From NCBI RefSeq assembly GCF_042649045.1, contig NZ_JBHSEF010000025.1:1-61594 (forward strand): a DNA stretch of 61,594 nucleotides. The letters run 5' to 3'. Numbering within the stretch: position 1 is the first letter of the stretch; every line of letters starts with the position of its first letter. The stretch is from Chryseomicrobium palamuruense. Its GTDB lineage: Bacteria; Bacillota; Bacilli; Bacillales_A; Planococcaceae. A program made the translations under genes and the position numbers. The notes below the pieces were generated by a model. The model saw only the letters and a list, made by a program, of their open reading frames with translations. It did no database searches and was not told the DNA's origin. This document shows positions 27,601 to 34,422 of this stretch, piece by piece.

Positions 27601-28131
27601 GCGAACGGCAAACTCTCCAGGAGAAGACACCATATCATGTCTTGTATAGCCAAGATCCACTAAAGCCTGAACAAGTTCGGATGTTTCCCGTTCAGTTCCT
27701 TCTTCAATCGTAAATGCGAGCTCTTGCCACTCCTCTACAGGTGCCAGCTTTTTACGAAAAGCTGCTGCCGGAATGACATAGATTCCTCTTTCGCCTCTTG
27801 CCATTTTATCAAGCGTCTCAATGCGTTCTGCACGCAGTTCCGGACTCGCAACAGCAAGGTCTGCAGAAATCAATTCGTCTGCCGGATAGAGATGCACATG
27901 ACCCTCTCCGACAACACGCGCATAGTCATCTTTCACTTTTTGGGCATGCAAAAGGTTCGGGGCTACAATAAGCACCGATTGACCCGTTTCTTTATATAAT
28001 TGCTGACCTACGAGTGTGCGTGCACTGCCCGTCAGGCCTGTCACAAGCTGATGATCCACGCCCGACTTCAGACTGGCAACCCAGTCCCGGACTTTTTTCT
28101 CCTCTTGTAACAATTCGAGTAAAGCTTGCAT
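24610..28131 (-). CDS. mfd: transcription-repair coupling factor Mfd
   Basis: 1173 aa DNA translocase that removes RNA polymerase stalled at lesions and recruits UvrA. The UvrB-like N-terminal region, a CarD-like RNA-polymerase interaction domain (about residues 475-545, WIVHIHHGIGKYIGIE), the helicase core with GDVGYGKTEVAIRAA, IVDEEQRFGV and QLRGRVGRSNR, and the C-terminal TRCF domain are all present. ATG 28131 follows GGAGG; an 18-codon upstream extension overlaps the fin terminator and is rejected. Confidence 0.98.
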   Translation of the reverse strand: MQALLELLQEEKKVRDWVASLKSGVDHQLVTGLTGSARTLVGQQLYKETGQSVLIVAPNLLHAQKVKDDYARVVGEGHVHLYPADELISADLAVASPELRAERIETLDKMARGERGIYVIPAAAFRKKLAPVEEWQELAFTIEEGTERETSELVQALVDLGYTRHDMVSSPGEFAVRGGIMDIYPLQEENPIRIEFFDTEVDTIRTFSAETQRSMGRLKEIRILPASDYLWSTEKRLILRERLEDALEDSMKKVRKPEVKQLFMDSISRDIQLLHDGLLPDGITKYLPLMQGFTSELLDYFDSEGLVIFDELGRIQETAETLEREETDWFLALLEEGMIVHRAKPKTSLKAVMQSMEQKRIYFSLFSRTFGGIPIKSTLSFSCKPMQEFHGQMHLLAGEMERWKQGEFRVFILADGNERLKKIQDVLEDYEMSSQIIHAEAKVTESGVYLLDGDLEAGFELPLQRLAVVTDAELFKSRPKKRANRQKLSNAERIKSYSDIKAGDWIVHIHHGIGKYIGIETLEMNGTHKDYLHIRYKGDDKLFVPVDQIDLIQKYVASGEKEPKVHKLGGTEWKKTKTKVSNAVEDIADELIKLYAKREAEIGYAFEPDSDLQQAFEAAFPYEETEDQLRTIEEIKRDMEKARPMDRLVCGDVGYGKTEVAIRAAFKAVMDGKQVAFLCPTTILAQQHFDTLLERFADFPIEVGLLSRFRTKKQQTETINGLKKGTVDVVVGTHRVLSKDVQFHDLGLLIVDEEQRFGVKHKEKVKQLKTSVDVITLTATPIPRTLHMSMIGVRDLSVIETPPKNRFPIQTYVVEYNGALVREAIEREMARGGQVFFLYNRVEDISRKVEEIQSLVPSARVAFAHGQMTESELESILISFLQGEYDVLVTTTIIETGIDIPNVNTLFVHDADKMGLSQLYQLRGRVGRSNRIAYAYFMHQRDKVLTDVAEKRLQAIKEFTELGSGFKIAMRDLSIRGAGNLLGSQQHGFIDSVGYDLYTQLLEAAVDRKRTGKEKEVVQEIEISVPFDAYLPESYIPDSYQKIQMYKRIKAVDEEKDYEDLYSELLDRFGEVPVEADNLLRIARMKVWGRMSGVETIKEQNDEILVRFGAQASSQLDPAVIYEKSMEFGRQVNFGVDQGQFVMKVALKRVKHDPLDVLEKMMKLSSEAVRQAS

Positions 28132-28153
28132 AGCGGTAGCCTCCATCAGAAAC

Positions 28154-28183
28154 AGAAAAAGGCTTTGGAGCTGATTCCAAAGC
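28154..28183 (-). terminator. fin terminator
   Basis: Minus-strand stem GCTTTGGA / TCCAAAGC (28182-28162) followed by CTTTTTC, between fin and mfd. Confidence 0.85.
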
Positions 28184-28185
28184 AC

Positions 28186-28410
28186 TCACTGTATCCACTT
28201 GTTTAATGTAAAGTAGAGCGGGTTTTGTTCCATTGCTTGACGACAGGGTAAGCAGACCCCATCCACCACCCATGCTCCAGGTAGTTCTTCCATAAGTTCT
28301 GGTTGCCAACTCGAACCTGACTGATTCACTTGTGCCAGCACATCTGTAAACGCTTCATAAGGAATCGCCGCGGTCTCTTGCCGGCAATGTTTACAACGAC
28401 TTCGAATCAA
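28186..28410 (-). CDS. fin: Fin (YabK), anti-SigF factor
   Basis: 74 aa. Two zinc-binding pairs are visible: CKHC (residues 6-9) and CLPC (about 52-55), plus the family end PLYFTLNKWIQ. In B. subtilis Fin is made in the forespore under SigF and switches it off in favour of SigG. A SigF-like promoter lies upstream. Position between pth and mfd is conserved. Confidence 0.95.
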   Translation of the reverse strand: MIRSRCKHCRQETAAIPYEAFTDVLAQVNQSGSSWQPELMEELPGAWVVDGVCLPCRQAMEQNPLYFTLNKWIQ

Positions 28411-28431
28411 ACGACCTCACCACCTTTACCT

Positions 28432-28461
28432 CAGTATAGGCAGGCGTCCTTCGATTTATGC
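28432..28461 (-). promoter_or_regulatory. candidate SigF promoter of fin
   Basis: Minus strand: GCATA (28461-28457), 15-bp spacer, GCCTATACTG (28441-28432). Compared with the SigF pattern GYWTA and GGnnAnAHTR, only one informative base differs in the -10. It sits between the pth stop and fin. Confidence 0.55.
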
Positions 28462-29019
28462 GCCGTTAAATTCATTCATGACTTCTAAAAACGGTTTTTC
28501 TAGGAACCTGTGACACGCTTTAGCACTCTGATCAATCGCTTGCTGAATATCCGGATGTTCCTCGTCTCGGAAATTTGCTAAGACATAGTCCGGAACTTTC
28601 ATGCCCGCTGGTGGACGATTGATTCCGATTCGGATGCGATTAAAGTTCTGTGAACCCAGATGTTGAATAAGCGATTTGATGCCGTTATGGCCTCCTGCGC
28701 TGCCTCGCTGACGAAGGCGTAGCTTCCCCGTTCCTAAGTCCAGATCATCATAAATGACGACGATGTCTTCTTGATCGACATCAAAATAGTTCATGAGAGG
28801 TGCCACCGCTTCCCCCGATAAATTCATATACGTGTAAGGTTTGACGAGAAGCACTTTTCCTTTTGGGGTATGGGCAATCGCATACAATGCGTGAAACTTC
28901 GTTTGATTCAGTTCGACACCGTATTGTTTCGAGAGTTCATCAATCACCATAAAACCAACATTGTGACGTGTCTGTTCATATTTTTTACCTGGGTTCCCCA
29001 GGCCAATGATCATTTTCAT
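28456..29019 (-). CDS. pth: peptidyl-tRNA hydrolase
   Basis: 187 aa; recycles tRNA from prematurely released peptidyl-tRNA. GLGNPGKKYEQTRHNVGFMV (residues 6-25) holds the catalytic His; KPYTYMNLSGEAV (about 60), YDDLDLGTGKLRLR and GSAGGHNGIKSL (about 107) are further family motifs. Follows rplY with a terminator between them, so it has a separate promoter I could not locate firmly. Confidence 0.98.
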   Translation of the reverse strand: MKMIIGLGNPGKKYEQTRHNVGFMVIDELSKQYGVELNQTKFHALYAIAHTPKGKVLLVKPYTYMNLSGEAVAPLMNYFDVDQEDIVVIYDDLDLGTGKLRLRQRGSAGGHNGIKSLIQHLGSQNFNRIRIGINRPPAGMKVPDYVLANFRDEEHPDIQQAIDQSAKACHRFLEKPFLEVMNEFNGA

Positions 29020-29062
29020 AGCTGTACCTCTTCATTTCCATACGTAATGCTCTTAGTGTACT

Positions 29063-29099
29063 AAAAAAGAAGAGGAACTGCCATTCCTGACAATTCCTC
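29063..29099 (-). terminator. rplY terminator
   Basis: Minus-strand stem GAGGAATTG / CAGTTCCTC, then TTCTTTTTT, between rplY and pth. Confidence 0.8.
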
Positions 29100-29112
29100 C
29101 CCTGTACAATTG

Positions 29113-29751
29113 TTATTCAGCTTTTTCTTCTTCAGGTGCTTCTTCCGTTGCTTCAACATCCGTTGCATCTGTTTCTTCTGCATCTAACTCTTCCAACTCT
29201 TCATCCGAGCGTGGTGCAGCAACAGAGAATAAGGTGTGATCATCTTCCTCTAATACAGTAAAGTCGATTTTTTCACGAACTTCCCCAAGCGTTAATGTAT
29301 CGCCGATGTTGAGTTCGCTCACATCTACTTCAATATGATCCGGAATATCGGATGGTTTTACCTTCACCGTTACTTCACGGTTTACTTGCGTTAACGACCC
29401 GCCTTCTTTCACACCGACAGCGTCGCCCGTTGCCGTAACTGTAACAGATACTTCTAACTCTTCTGTCATGTTGATGGCTAAGAAGTCTGCATGGACAAGA
29501 TGTCCTTTGATTGGATCTTGTTGGTAATCCGTTAAAACAGCGTTGATTGTTTTTCCATCGACATCTAATTTCATAACTCCGTTACGTCCTACTTCACGTA
29601 ACGTTTTGATTAATTCAATTTCTTCCACAGCAATTGCCGTGCTTTCTGTTTTATATCCATAGACTACGGCTGGTACGAAACCTTTCGCACGTAATGATGT
29701 ATTGCCTTTTTTTGATTCGCGTGATTGTGTTGCTACCTTTGTCATAGTCAT
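29113..29751 (-). CDS. rplY: general stress protein Ctc / ribosomal protein bL25
   Basis: 212 aa. The N-terminal ~95 residues are the 5S-rRNA-binding L25 fold (SRESKKGNTSLRAKGFVPAVVYG), followed by the TL5/Ctc beta domain and a strongly acidic tail of Glu/Asp-rich residues after about 180. In B. subtilis ctc is the classic SigB reporter gene. A perfect-looking SigB promoter lies upstream. ATG 29751 follows AGGAGAGTGA; ATG 29745 is an alternative. Confidence 0.95.
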   Translation of the reverse strand: MTMTKVATQSRESKKGNTSLRAKGFVPAVVYGYKTESTAIAVEEIELIKTLREVGRNGVMKLDVDGKTINAVLTDYQQDPIKGHLVHADFLAINMTEELEVSVTVTATGDAVGVKEGGSLTQVNREVTVKVKPSDIPDHIEVDVSELNIGDTLTLGEVREKIDFTVLEEDDHTLFSVAAPRSDEELEELDAEETDATDVEATEEAPEEEKAE

Positions 29752-29780
29752 TCACTCTCCTAGTTATACTAGTTAAATGT

Positions 29781-29806
29781 TTACCCCGTGACACAAGTAT
29801 TTAAAC
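29781..29806 (-). promoter_or_regulatory. SigB promoter of rplY/ctc
   Basis: Minus strand: GTTTAA (29806-29801), 14-bp spacer, GGGTAA (29786-29781). It fits the SigB consensus GTTTAA-N12/15-GGGWAW exactly. It starts 5 bp from the prs stop and is the expected general-stress promoter for ctc. Confidence 0.88.
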
Positions 29807-29811
29807 ATTCA

Positions 29812-30771
29812 TCAATCAAATAATGTACTTACTGATTTCTCTTCGTAGACACGTACAATTGCATCTGCAAGCAATTTGGCAATAGAAAGTTCCACAATTT
29901 TAGAAGATTTATGTTCAACGTCCAGTTTGATGGAGTCTGTTACAACCAATTCTTTAATTACAGAATTTTCGATACGTTCCATCGCTGGACCAGAAAGTAC
30001 TGGGTGAGAACAGCATGCATAGATATCTTTTGCGCCATTTTCTTTCAGCGCCGCAGCGGCAATTGAAATCGTTCCTGCTGTATCGATGATATCATCGATC
30101 AAGATCGCTGTTTTGCCTTCTACGTTCCCGACAATATTCATAACTTCTGCCACATTTGGACGTGGGCGTCGTTTATCGATGATCGCAATCGTCGCTTTTA
30201 GACGATCGGCCATCTTACGTGCACGTGTTACGCCACCATGGTCTGGTGAAACGATAACGATTTCAGAAGGATCAAAGTTTTTCTCTAAGAAGTAATCCGA
30301 TAATAATGGGACAGCCACAAGGTGGTCGATTGGAATATCGAAGAACCCTTGAATCTGTGGTGCGTGCAGGTCAAGCGTAATGGCACGAGTTGCACCTGCT
30401 GATGTTAACAAGTTCGCAACAAGCTTCGCCGTGATCGGCTCACGTGAACGTGCTTTGCGGTCTTGACGTGCATACCCGTAATACGGAATCACGACGTTGA
30501 TTGTACGTGCAGACGCACGCTTCAATGCATCTAACATAATAAGCAGTTCCATTAAGTTTTCATTCACTGGTGATGATGTCGACTGAATGACGAATACATC
30601 ACTTCCGCGAATACTCTCTTCAATATTAATTTGCACTTCTCCATCACTGAAGCGTGTAACCGTTAATTTTCCAAGGGGAACTCCTACTTCTTTCGCGATA
30701 CTTTCAGCGAGTTCCGGATTCGAATTTAGTGAGAAAATCTTTAACTTTGAACCTGCGTATTGATAGGGCAT
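29812..30771 (-). CDS. prs: ribose-phosphate pyrophosphokinase
   Basis: 319 aa; makes PRPP from ribose 5-phosphate and ATP. Visible motifs: FSDGEVQINIEESIRG (about residue 42), YYGYARQDRKARSREPITAK (about 100), VVSPD-HGG (flexible) and the PRPP loop ILIDDIIDTAGTI (about 220). ATG 30771 follows CAGGAGG. 31 bp after glmU; co-transcription is likely as in B. subtilis. Confidence 0.98.
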   Translation of the reverse strand: MPYQYAGSKLKIFSLNSNPELAESIAKEVGVPLGKLTVTRFSDGEVQINIEESIRGSDVFVIQSTSSPVNENLMELLIMLDALKRASARTINVVIPYYGYARQDRKARSREPITAKLVANLLTSAGATRAITLDLHAPQIQGFFDIPIDHLVAVPLLSDYFLEKNFDPSEIVIVSPDHGGVTRARKMADRLKATIAIIDKRRPRPNVAEVMNIVGNVEGKTAILIDDIIDTAGTISIAAAALKENGAKDIYACCSHPVLSGPAMERIENSVIKELVVTDSIKLDVEHKSSKIVELSIAKLLADAIVRVYEEKSVSTLFD

Positions 30772-30802
30772 GGTAATCCTCCTGAGTGTGGTAGATTGGG
30801 TT

Positions 30803-32167
30803 TTATTTAATACGTTTAGCGTAACCTTCTTTATTTTCCTGCTTTACACGACCAATAGCCAGTGAATCTTCTGTTACATTTTTCGTCACAGTTGTTCCAG
30901 CAGCAACATAGGCACCTTTTCCAACAGTGACAGGAGCAACAAGGTTCGAGTTACAACCAATAAATGCGTTGTCTTCAATCGTCGTCTTGAACTTGTTTTT
31001 GCCATCGTAATTGACGGAAATGGTACCGCAACCGATATTGACATTCTTGCCAATTTCCGCGTCTCCCATATACGTCAAGTGGGAAAGCTTCGAACCTTCA
31101 TCAATGGTCGCTTTCTTCACTTCCACGAAGTTGCCGATCTTCACATGATTGCCAAGATCTGAACCCGGACGAATATGCGCGAACGGACCTACCGTTACAT
31201 GGTCTGCTATTTTACTGTCCATGACAACAGAAGAATGAACCGTTGTCTCATTGCCAACCTGTGCATTTTTCAAATGCGTATTCGGGCCAATCGTGCTCTT
31301 CTCTCCAATGACGGTGTTGCCTTCAAGCATAGTACCCGGAAGCAATACCGTATCCGAACCAATGACAACATTCGCTCCAATATAAGTAGAGGCTGGATCA
31401 ATGATGGTCACACCTTCACGCATGTGATGAAGTGCTAAACGATTTCGCATATAGCTTTCTGCTTGATAAAGTGCCACGCGATCATTCACACCAAGAAGCT
31501 CGTCTGCATCTGCTGCTGCGAATGCAGCAATTGCTTCACCTTGATCTTTCAAGATGCTGATGACATCCGTTAAGTAGTATTCCCCTTGCGAATTATTATT
31601 GTCGACTTTTTTCAGCGCCTCAAACAGGGCTTTGTTGTCAAAACAGTATGTGCCAGAATTGATTTCCTGCACCTTTTGTTGTTCTGGTGTTGCATCTTTT
31701 TGCTCGACGATACCTGTCACCAGGTCATCACTGCCGCGTAAAATACGGCCATACCCAGTTGGATCCTCCACAATCGCTGTCAGGATGGTTGCTTTCGCTC
31801 CTGCTTCTTTGTGCGTCTGCATCAGTTGTTCGATGGTCTCAGGTGTGATGAGCGGTGTATCGCCACAGATGACGATGGTCGTTCCGGCGCGACCTTCGAG
31901 TGCACGTTCCGCTTGCTGCACAGCATGAGCTGTCCCAAGTTGCTCTTCTTGCACGACATATGTGGAACGGTCGCCAAGTGTATCTTGTACCATTTCAGCG
32001 CCGTGGCCAACCACTGTAACGATTTCTTTTGCGCCAAGCTTTTCCATGTTGCCGACCACGTGATCGACCATAGGTTTGCCACACACAGGGTGTAGCACTT
32101 TATATAAAGATGATTTCATTCGTGTTCCTTTACCAGCCGCTAATACGACTGCAAATAAATTATCCAT
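30803..32167 (-). CDS. glmU: bifunctional UDP-GlcNAc pyrophosphorylase / GlcN-1-P acetyltransferase
   Basis: 454 aa; makes UDP-GlcNAc for peptidoglycan and teichoic acid. The N-terminal uridylyltransferase starts with VVLAAGKGTRMKSSLYKVLH (residues 6-25). The C-terminal left-handed beta-helix acetyltransferase shows hexapeptide repeats (GANVVIGSDTVLLPGTML, GPNTHLKNAQVG, about 265-440). Its promoter is well defined. Confidence 0.98.
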   Translation of the reverse strand: MDNLFAVVLAAGKGTRMKSSLYKVLHPVCGKPMVDHVVGNMEKLGAKEIVTVVGHGAEMVQDTLGDRSTYVVQEEQLGTAHAVQQAERALEGRAGTTIVICGDTPLITPETIEQLMQTHKEAGAKATILTAIVEDPTGYGRILRGSDDLVTGIVEQKDATPEQQKVQEINSGTYCFDNKALFEALKKVDNNNSQGEYYLTDVISILKDQGEAIAAFAAADADELLGVNDRVALYQAESYMRNRLALHHMREGVTIIDPASTYIGANVVIGSDTVLLPGTMLEGNTVIGEKSTIGPNTHLKNAQVGNETTVHSSVVMDSKIADHVTVGPFAHIRPGSDLGNHVKIGNFVEVKKATIDEGSKLSHLTYMGDAEIGKNVNIGCGTISVNYDGKNKFKTTIEDNAFIGCNSNLVAPVTVGKGAYVAAGTTVTKNVTEDSLAIGRVKQENKEGYAKRIK

Positions 32168-32197
32168 TCGTCATCCTCCATGTCCATTTCTCTTTTG

Positions 32198-32226
32198 ACT
32201 ATAGCCCATAAAATTGCATTTTTCAA
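32198..32226 (-). promoter_or_regulatory. glmU promoter
   Basis: Minus strand: TTGAAA (32226-32221), 17-bp spacer, TATAGT (32203-32198), about 30 bp before the glmU start. A strong SigA-type promoter. Confidence 0.8.
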
Positions 32227-32237
32227 CAATTTCTCTA

Positions 32238-32266
32238 TTGACAAAATTGCAAGAAAACATTATGTT
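32238..32266 (+). promoter_or_regulatory. candidate plus-strand promoter divergent from glmU
   Basis: Plus strand: TTGACA (32238-32243), 17-bp spacer, TATGTT (32261-32266). The -35 boxes of this and the glmU promoter are 11 bp apart, back to back. It would transcribe the 400-bp gene-free stretch towards spoVG, antisense to all neighbours. No convincing reading frame follows. Confidence 0.45.
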
Positions 32267-32382
32267 AGTACGTTTCGATTTTAAGGGAGGAAGTGGGGAA
32301 GGTCTTTCTAGGAAGGGCTTGGGTAGATAGGAGGTTTAGATGTAGAGGTGAATTACACGGGGATTAGTTTCCATAATATGAG

Positions 32383-32459
32383 TTTGTCACGACAAATCGA
32401 TTCTCTGGTAGATGAAATTGTGGTTTTGTTACAACAAACCAATGTTTTGTCACGAGAAA
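32383..32459. repeat. 21-bp-phased palindrome array (TTTGTCACGACAAA type)
   Basis: Three palindromes: TTTGTCACGACAAA (32383), TTTGTTACAACAAA (32425) and TTTGTCACGAGAAA (32446). Starts differ by 42 and 21 bp, that is two helical turns; a very degenerate fourth unit occupies the empty slot at about 32404. They lie in gene-free DNA (32270-32663) between glmU and spoVG. Repeated half-sites on one face of the helix look like protein binding sites; the binder is unknown. Confidence 0.75.
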
Positions 32460-32504
32460 CTCAATGGCTGTAAGGTGAACGCTCGCTCAGGTTGAGAGCG
32501 AGTG

Positions 32505-32660
32505 GTTTCTGAACGAGCCTGCTCCACATCTAAATGGTATCGAGTTCCACGGCCTAGAAACACACTCAAAAATCGGTCGCACCCATAGAGGCAAAGAGCG
32601 CCTCTTTGGGCACGCCCAATTTTATCGGAGTTTCTGGAGCAGGCCGTTCCACATCTAGAG
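32505..32660. repeat. palindromic intergenic element, copy 1 (with partial copy)
   Basis: Core hairpin CCCATAGAGGC / GCCTCTTTGGG with loop AAAGAGC (32583-32611), embedded in a longer imperfect palindrome running from CTAGAAACACACTC to GGAGTTTCTGG. Flanks CCTGCTCCA (32518) and TGGAGCAGG are inverted repeats. The right end motif TTTCTG...CCACATCT occurs twice (32507 and 32631), showing a partial second copy on the left. Related copies lie at 35379, 35500, 46594 and 61510. Confidence 0.8.
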
Positions 32661-32663
32661 ACA

Positions 32664-32695
32664 TAAAAAAACAAAGCTATTAGGAATAGCTTTGT
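32664..32695 (-). terminator. spoVG terminator
   Basis: Minus-strand perfect stem ACAAAGCTATT / AATAGCTTTGT with 3-nt loop, followed by TTTTTTT. The 5' arm overlaps the end of spoVG. Confidence 0.9.
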
Positions 32696-32985
32696 TCGGC
32701 TGCTAACGGCGCGAGGTCCGCTTGAGGCTGTACGTCTGCTTGATGATAGGCTGTGAGTACGGCATCTTGCACTTTGTTGCGTGTAGTCGCATTGATTGGA
32801 TGCGCAATGTCACGGAACTCGCCATCTGGCGTCCGTTTGCTTGGCATCGCGACGAATAAGCCTGCATTGCCGTCAATCACACGCAAATCATGAACAACAA
32901 ATTCATGATCCAATGTAATCGATGCGATCGCTCGCATTCTGCCCTCTGTCTCTACTTTTCGTAACCGAACGTCCGTCACTTCCAC
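32680..32985 (-). CDS. spoVG: SpoVG, septation/RNA-binding regulator
   Basis: 101 aa. The conserved core EVTDVRLRKV, RMRAIASITLDHEFVVHD-, FVAMPSKRTPDGEFRDIAHP covers residues 2-70. I chose GTG 32985, which gives the conserved EVTDVRL start and lies 11 bases after GAGGAG; an upstream GTG (32997) overlaps the ribosome binding site. The short tail differs from B. subtilis. A SigH-type promoter lies upstream. Confidence 0.96.
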   Translation of the reverse strand: MEVTDVRLRKVETEGRMRAIASITLDHEFVVHDLRVIDGNAGLFVAMPSKRTPDGEFRDIAHPINATTRNKVQDAVLTAYHQADVQPQADLAPLAAEQSYS

Positions 32986-33034
32986 GGTTGTCACCACTCC
33001 TCATTCTAAGTTGTACTTGTCGTGCTTTTATAAA

Positions 33035-33061
33035 TTTCTATAAAAGTGTAACAATTCCTTT
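33035..33061 (-). promoter_or_regulatory. SigH promoter of spoVG
   Basis: Minus strand: AAAGGAATT (33061-33053), 11-bp spacer, ATAGAAA (33041-33035), fitting RnAGGAWWW-N11/12-RnnGAAT with one mismatch. spoVG is a classic SigH gene in B. subtilis. An overlapping SigA-like pair (TTGTTA, TATAAA) is possible. Confidence 0.7.
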
Positions 33062-33119
33062 AAGTTTATTAAAAAAATTTGCAATAGTCTAACTTATTTT
33101 AGAAAAGCTCTTAAATATA

Positions 33120-33153
33120 CAAAAAAACCGTCGTCTCATAAAGAGATGACGGT
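33120..33153 (-). terminator. ridA terminator
   Basis: Minus-strand stem ACCGTCATCTC / GAGACGACGGT with one mismatch, followed by TTTTTTTG, after the ridA stop. Confidence 0.9.
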
Positions 33154-33169
33154 TCACTAAATCTCTATG

Positions 33170-33547
33170 CTATTCTGCGACAACAGCAATGACTTCAATT
33201 TCTACTTTTACATCTTTCGGTAGGCGTGCCACTTCCACCGAGGAACGCGCAGGTTTATGACCTCCGAAATGTTTTTCATACGCTTCGTTAAATTCCACGA
33301 AATCATTCATGTCTTTTAAGAAGACCAGCGTCTTCACGACGTGCTGAAGAGAAGAGCCTGCTTCTTCTAGAACCGCTTCTAAGTTTTTGAAAACTTGAGC
33401 GGTCTGCTCGACAATCGACCCGTCAACGAGTTCTCCGTCCGCTGTTAATGGAATTTGACCTGAGCTATAGAACATGCCATTCACGACCATCCCTTGTACG
33501 TAAGGTCCGATGGCTGCTGGCGCTTTAGTAGTTGCGACGACTTTCAT
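33170..33547 (-). CDS. ridA: RidA-family enamine/imine deaminase (YabJ)
   Basis: 125 aa. IGPYVQGMVVNGMFYSSGQIPL (around residues 13-34) and the C-terminal PARSSVEVARLPKDVKVEIEVIAV carry the family signature, including the Arg that binds the substrate carboxylate. It hydrolyses reactive enamines from PLP enzymes. It overlaps purR by 4 bp (ATGA), the purR-yabJ operon of B. subtilis. Confidence 0.97.
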   Translation of the reverse strand: MKVVATTKAPAAIGPYVQGMVVNGMFYSSGQIPLTADGELVDGSIVEQTAQVFKNLEAVLEEAGSSLQHVVKTLVFLKDMNDFVEFNEAYEKHFGGHKPARSSVEVARLPKDVKVEIEVIAVVAE

Positions 33548-34377
33548 GTTTCGTTTCCACCCTTCTCAAAGTAGTTGCCATTTTCTAAGACGATGGTGCC
33601 TTGGCGCTCATCGACTTCTTTTAATTTTAATAGAGAGACGTACTCTTCGACAAGTACTTCAGCGGTGTGCTCCGCCTCAATCAGTACGGCTACGCCGGCA
33701 AGAATCCCATCGAATTCCGCTAGCAGGCTCTTCATTCCGTTCATCGTGCCCCCGACTTTCATAAAGTCGTCCGTTAGCAACACACGCTTTCCTTTTTCCA
33801 TGCTGCGTTTTGATAGCACCATGGTTTGAATACGGCGTGCAGAACCTGATACATAGTTAATACTCACGGTCGGTCCTTCAGTCACTTTGCTGTCGCGTCG
33901 TACAACAATCACCGGAACATTCAAATGACGGGCAATGGCGTGTGAAATCGGAATACCTTTTGTTGCTACCGTCATGATGGCATCAATCTTCTGATCCGCA
34001 TAGACAGATGCGAATACCTTGCCGATACGGTTCATCAGTTCCGGGTCTCCAAGTAGGTCCGTCATATACAAATAACCGCCAGGTAACAGTCGGTCTGACT
34101 GAGACATGCGTTGCTTCAATTCTTCTGCAATCTCATGAATCTCTGCGGTCCCTAATTTAGGTATGTATTTCACACCGCCTGCTGCGCCCGGAACTGTTAA
34201 TAGATAACCTTTGCCGCGTGCTTCGAGCGTTTCACTGACAATCGTCAGGTCTTCGCTAATCGAAGACTTTGCCGAATCGTAGAGAGATGCGAAATACGTT
34301 AAGGGAATAAGACGATGGGGACGTTCAAGTAAGTGCTGGGTCATGTCCACCAACCGTTCACTGCGTTTCCACTTCAC
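33544..34377 (-). CDS. purR: purine operon repressor PurR
   Basis: 277 aa. N-terminal winged helix (about residues 1-70) and a phosphoribosyltransferase-like domain with the PRPP-motif RVLLTDDFMKVGGTMNGM (about 199-216). It represses purine genes; PRPP (and ppGpp in recent work) modulates binding. Start is GTG 34377 behind GGAGG. A PurBox-like half-site lies just upstream, suggesting autoregulation. Confidence 0.97.
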   Translation of the reverse strand: MKWKRSERLVDMTQHLLERPHRLIPLTYFASLYDSAKSSISEDLTIVSETLEARGKGYLLTVPGAAGGVKYIPKLGTAEIHEIAEELKQRMSQSDRLLPGGYLYMTDLLGDPELMNRIGKVFASVYADQKIDAIMTVATKGIPISHAIARHLNVPVIVVRRDSKVTEGPTVSINYVSGSARRIQTMVLSKRSMEKGKRVLLTDDFMKVGGTMNGMKSLLAEFDGILAGVAVLIEAEHTAEVLVEEYVSLLKLKEVDERQGTIVLENGNYFEKGGNET

Positions 34378-34389
34378 GTGATTTCCTCC

Positions 34390-34402
34390 AATTCCGAATA
34401 AT
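34390..34402. promoter_or_regulatory. candidate PurBox upstream of purR
   Basis: AATTCCGAATAAT matches AWWWCCGAACWWT at 12 of 13 positions on the plus strand, 13 bp before the purR start. Only one half-site is evident, whereas strong PurR control usually uses two. Confidence 0.4.
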
Positions 34403-34422
34403 TTACAGTAAACGTACCATAA

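Noticed and set aside
32290..32365. 24-codon micro-ORF starting at a GTG after GGGAGG
   Set aside because: The GTG is only two bases from the putative ribosome binding site and the peptide has no features.
32383..32459. CRISPR or terminator array
   Set aside because: Units are short palindromes at 21-bp steps with no spacers and no T tracts.
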